DNA from: Cephaloticoccus primus
GTDB taxonomy: Bacteria; Verrucomicrobiota; Verrucomicrobiia; Opitutales; Opitutaceae
Direction: 5' to 3'
Assembly (NCBI RefSeq): GCF_001580015.1
Contig: NZ_LSZQ01000014.1
Coordinates: forward strand, 1 to 33,834
DNA: 33,834 bases
Part shown: positions 30,006 to 33,834 of the stretch, one piece after another
Layout of the letters: each line of letters opens with the position of its first letter
Numbering within the stretch: position 1 is the first letter of the stretch
Notes under the pieces: generated by a model
Databases searched by the model: none
What the model saw: the letters and a program-made list of their open reading frames with translations, nothing else
What the model was told of the DNA's origin: nothing
Position numbers and translations under genes: made by a program

Positions 30006-30033
30006 AAAGCAGCACCCCGGTGCTGCTTTTTTT
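30006..30033 (+). terminator. Intrinsic terminator of the BtuB-like gene
   Basis: AAAGCAGCAC (30006-30015) and GTGCTGCTTT (30020-30029) form a perfect 10-bp stem with a CCCG loop, and the T-run extends to 30033. It lies 43 bases after the stop. Confidence 0.88.
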
Positions 30034-30040
30034 GTGCCCC

Positions 30041-30362
30041 CAATAAAGAAGACTGCCACTGCGCGTGGGGCGGTGGCGTGGCGCCACGTGCCATTGAATT
30101 TGCGATTTTGCCCGTGCGCTTTGCGCCCGAACAAAATCGCAAATTTAACGAGCCATCCCCCTGTCGTTTCACGACAGGGGAAGGAGCCTGAATCGCGGAT
30201 GGATCGCGTACCCATTTGGGCGATTTTTTCGATTTACGGGTTAAGCCGCCCTTTGGTCGGGCATTTCCAACTGTGCGGTTTGCTTGGCGGGCGGAAAGCC
30301 CGCCAAGCAAACCGCACAGTGAACGGGTGCAGGCACCGCCTGCCGCCCCACGCGTAGTGGTT
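30041..30362 (-). repeat. Modular hairpin repeat, copy D (reverse orientation)
   Basis: The main hairpin (30270-30320) is a perfect 23-bp stem with outer arms ACTGTGCGG, inner arm TTTGCTTGGCGGGC and loop GGAAA. The AATTTGCGATTTTG stem (30097-30110 with 30132-30145), a perfect CCCCTGTCG/CGACAGGGG hairpin around TTTCA, CCCATTTGGGCG, and the GCAGG/CCTGC hairpin follow the reverse order of copies A and B. The left end carries AATAAAGAAGACT and the CCACTGCGCGTGGGGCGG segment. Confidence 0.9.
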
Positions 30363-30463
30363 GCTGGGAGTTTTTGCGTAGACAGCAGTCTACAAATGCG
30401 TTTGGGCTGGGAACCCGGTTGGCCGCAGTTGAGTCGCTCAACTGCATCGCAAGCCCTCCAGTC

Positions 30464-31390
30464 ATGCCCACGAATTTTTTCAGCCGTCCTCTGCAGTCGC
30501 GCGATTCCGGGTGGCGTGCGCGGCTGGGATTGGAGTTTGTGCGTCGAGGCGCCCGCAGCGTGTTGGTGCGCAATCGCCATGTGGGCCCGCTGCGGTTGCA
30601 AAAGCCGCTCTACCCCGAGGGCGAGGCCGTGTGCCACGCGATTGTGCTGCATCCGCCCGCCGGAATCGTCGGCGGGGATTCGCTGGAAATCGCCGTCGAT
30701 GTCGGAGCAGGGGCGCACGCGCTTTTGACTACGCCGGGCGCGGGCAAGTGGTATCGCAGCGCGGGGCAGGAGAAACAGCGTGAGAGCCCTCCCGCTCCTC
30801 AGGTCCCACGCGCCCCTTCGGCTCCGCGTGCCCCTCTTGCCGCGCTGGTGCAGACGATCCGCGTGGCCGCCGATGCGCTGTGTGAGTGGTTGCCGCAGGA
30901 AAGCTTGGTGTTCGATGGTGCTGTCGGCACTCAGACGACCGAGGTCGAGCTCGCGCCGGGCGCGCACTTCATCGGCCTTGAAATGCTGTGCTTTGGTCGG
31001 ACGGCCTCGGGAGAGCGTTTTGCGCGAGGCGATTTTTCCATGAGCACGCGGATCGGCTGCGGTGCGCGGTTGCTGTGGCGCGAGCGCGGACGGGTGACGG
31101 GCAGCTCGCCGCTACTGGACTCGCCCGTCGGTTTGGGTGGGGCACCCGTCGCGGGGACCTTGTGCGTCATCGGGCCGCGCGTGGGGGAGTCGTTGCGCGA
31201 TGCTTGCTGCGCAATCGCGCCGGAGCTCGGCGCGGGGGCGGTCACGCTATTGCCTGGCGGCGTGTTGCTGGCACGTTGGCTCGGGCCTGTTTGCGAGCCG
31301 GGCCGCGCGTGGTTTACGCGGCTGTGGGCGGTGGTGCGCCCGGCCTTGAGCGGGCGGCCCGCCCTGATCCCGCGTATCTGGAACACTTAA
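30464..31390 (+). CDS. ureD: Urease accessory protein UreD
   Basis: A 308-residue UreD/UreH. Landmarks are LHPPAGIVGGDSLEI, ALLTTPGAGKWYRS, CEWLPQESLVFDGA and HFIGLEMLCFGRTASGERF. UreD is the scaffold that binds apo-urease and recruits UreF and UreG for nickel delivery. The ATG at 30464 fits the family; the frame is open earlier but runs into the repeat. An Ala/Pro/Arg-rich stretch of about 28 residues (about 103-130), including PPAPQVPRAPSAPRAP, is inserted where most UreD proteins have a short loop. First gene of the urease operon. Confidence 0.93.
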   Translation: MPTNFFSRPLQSRDSGWRARLGLEFVRRGARSVLVRNRHVGPLRLQKPLYPEGEAVCHAIVLHPPAGIVGGDSLEIAVDVGAGAHALLTTPGAGKWYRSAGQEKQRESPPAPQVPRAPSAPRAPLAALVQTIRVAADALCEWLPQESLVFDGAVGTQTTEVELAPGAHFIGLEMLCFGRTASGERFARGDFSMSTRIGCGARLLWRERGRVTGSSPLLDSPVGLGGAPVAGTLCVIGPRVGESLRDACCAIAPELGAGAVTLLPGGVLLARWLGPVCEPGRAWFTRLWAVVRPALSGRPALIPRIWNT

Positions 31391-31420
31391 CGGTTAATTC
31401 AAAAAACGAGGACGATAACG

Positions 31421-31723
31421 ATGGAGCTAAGCCCACGCGAGAAAGACAAACTGCTGATCTTCACTGCTGGCCTGGTGGCGGAGCGCCGCCGGGCGCGCGG
31501 CGTAAGGCTCAACTATCCGGAGGCGGTGGCGCTGATCACTTGCGCGCTGCTTGAGGGCGCGCGTGATGGCCGCTCGGTGGCCGAGCTGATGGATGAGGGC
31601 AAGCACATCCTCACGCGTGCCGAGGTGATGGAGGGCGTGCCGGAGATGATTCCGGATATCCAGGTCGAGGCCACGTTTCCCGATGGCACCAAGCTCGTTA
31701 CCGTGCACCACCCGATTGTTTAG
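31421..31723 (+). CDS. ureA: Urease subunit gamma
   Basis: A 100-residue gamma subunit, full length: [39 protein letters not shown], then [13 protein letters not shown], and [27 protein letters not shown] at the C-terminus. An AGGA site lies before the ATG. It lies 30 bases after ureD and 13 bases before ureB. It forms the (alpha-beta-gamma)3 urease with UreB and UreC and looks intact. Confidence 0.97.
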   Translation: MELSPREKDKLLIFTAGLVAERRRARGVRLNYPEAVALITCALLEGARDGRSVAELMDEGKHILTRAEVMEGVPEMIPDIQVEATFPDGTKLVTVHHPIV

Positions 31724-31736
31724 GAGGACAATACGT

Positions 31737-32054
31737 ATGATCCCCGGAGAAATAAAAACACTGGAGGGCGAGCTCACGCTCAACGCAGGCCGTGAGACGT
31801 TCACCTTGCGCGTCGAAAACATGGGTGACCGGCCCGTGCAGGTCGGCTCGCATTATCACTTCGCCGAAACCAACGAAGCGCTGAGCTTCGACCGCGCCGC
31901 CGCGTGGCTTCCGGCTCAATATCGCGGCAGGCACGGCGGTGCGTTTCGAGCCGGGCCAATCGCGTACGGTGGAGCTCGTCGCGCTCGCAGGTGAGCGGCG
32001 CGTATACGGGTTTCGCGGCGAGGTCATGGGGCCGCTTGACGGGGAGGGGCCGCG

Positions 32055-32058
<4 letters not shown>
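31737..32058 (+). pseudogene. ureB: Urease subunit beta, frameshifted
   Basis: A good AGGAGG site precedes [56 protein letters not shown], a normal beta subunit up to codon 56 (ending at 31904). The frame then reads unrelated sequence to a TGA at 31992-31994. One frame over, from 31906, the expected continuation follows: [17 protein letters not shown], then VELVALAG and [12 protein letters not shown], ending in a TGA at 32056-32058 that overlaps the ureC start. The simplest cause is loss of two bases (a CG) from a GCGCG run, where an Arg or His codon is expected. It is either a real lesion or an assembly error. All flanking urease genes are intact. Confidence 0.88.
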
Positions 32059-33764
<1,706 letters not shown>

Positions 33765-33834
33765 AAAAGGTAATTCCTAGCCAGAGCGGACCAAAGAGGC
33801 CTTCAACTGTGATATGGGGATTGGTTTCATCATC

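Noticed and set aside
31890-31920. Programmed ribosomal frameshifting in ureB
   Set aside because: No slippery heptamer, pause structure or internal Shine-Dalgarno is evident, and ureB is not known to use recoding. Deletion or sequencing error is more likely.
33780-33834. Another repeat copy starting at the right edge (GCGGACCAAAGAGGCC)
   Set aside because: The loop does not read CAACGA, the stem is poor and too little sequence remains to judge.

Overview
The window looks like chromosomal DNA of a Verrucomicrobiota bacterium of the class Opitutae, probably Opitutales. The evidence is the GC-rich housekeeping core, a TonB receptor with the LNPFEVS-type N-terminal stretch common in Opitutae receptors, a DUF1080 secreted hydrolase-like protein, and weak or absent Shine-Dalgarno sites. 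The urease operon would fit a nitrogen-recycling or host-associated member such as the ant-gut Opitutales, but that is inference.

Layout. 1-4634 is an iron/siderophore uptake cluster: the end of a membrane protein, an AraC-type regulator divergent from a TonB receptor across a perfect Fur-box-like palindrome, and an RhtX/FptX-like permease. It is proteobacterial in style and probably acquired. 4713-5120 is the first copy of a modular hairpin repeat. 5401-7731 is an Opitutae-type siderophore TonB receptor behind a structured leader. 8180-11136 is a small defence/addiction islet: a Phd-like/PIN toxin-antitoxin pair, an Abi_C-type abortive infection gene broken by one in-frame TGA, tRNA-Gly(GCC), and a HicAB pair whose toxin N-terminus is out of frame. 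11241-12692 is a sigma-54 response regulator. 13518-14879 is a LamB-type maltoporin behind a Pho-box-like promoter.

15434-19077 is a conserved core: hinT, an uncharacterised gene, nrdR and pabA on the minus strand, and tgt divergent from them. The Tgt lacks its three zinc cysteines. 19289-20107 is an AT-rich membrane/phospholipase-D-fold gene. It is followed by a DUF1080 protein, a UDP-glucuronate decarboxylase, secA and lnt. 28092-29963 is a BtuB-like receptor behind a candidate cobalamin riboswitch. 30464-33764 is ureD-ureA-ureB-ureC. ureC has every active-site residue, but ureB carries a frameshift. ureE, ureF and ureG are not in the window and would be expected beyond its right edge.

The most unusual feature is a family of intergenic repeats: four long copies (4713-5120 and 15063-15425 on the plus strand, 27341-27814 and 30041-30362 on the minus strand) and two fragments (about 20193-20263 and 21286-21347). 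Each is a chain of hairpins with conserved loops and flanks. Several stem arms differ between copies yet remain perfectly or almost perfectly self-complementary, so structure is conserved where sequence is not.
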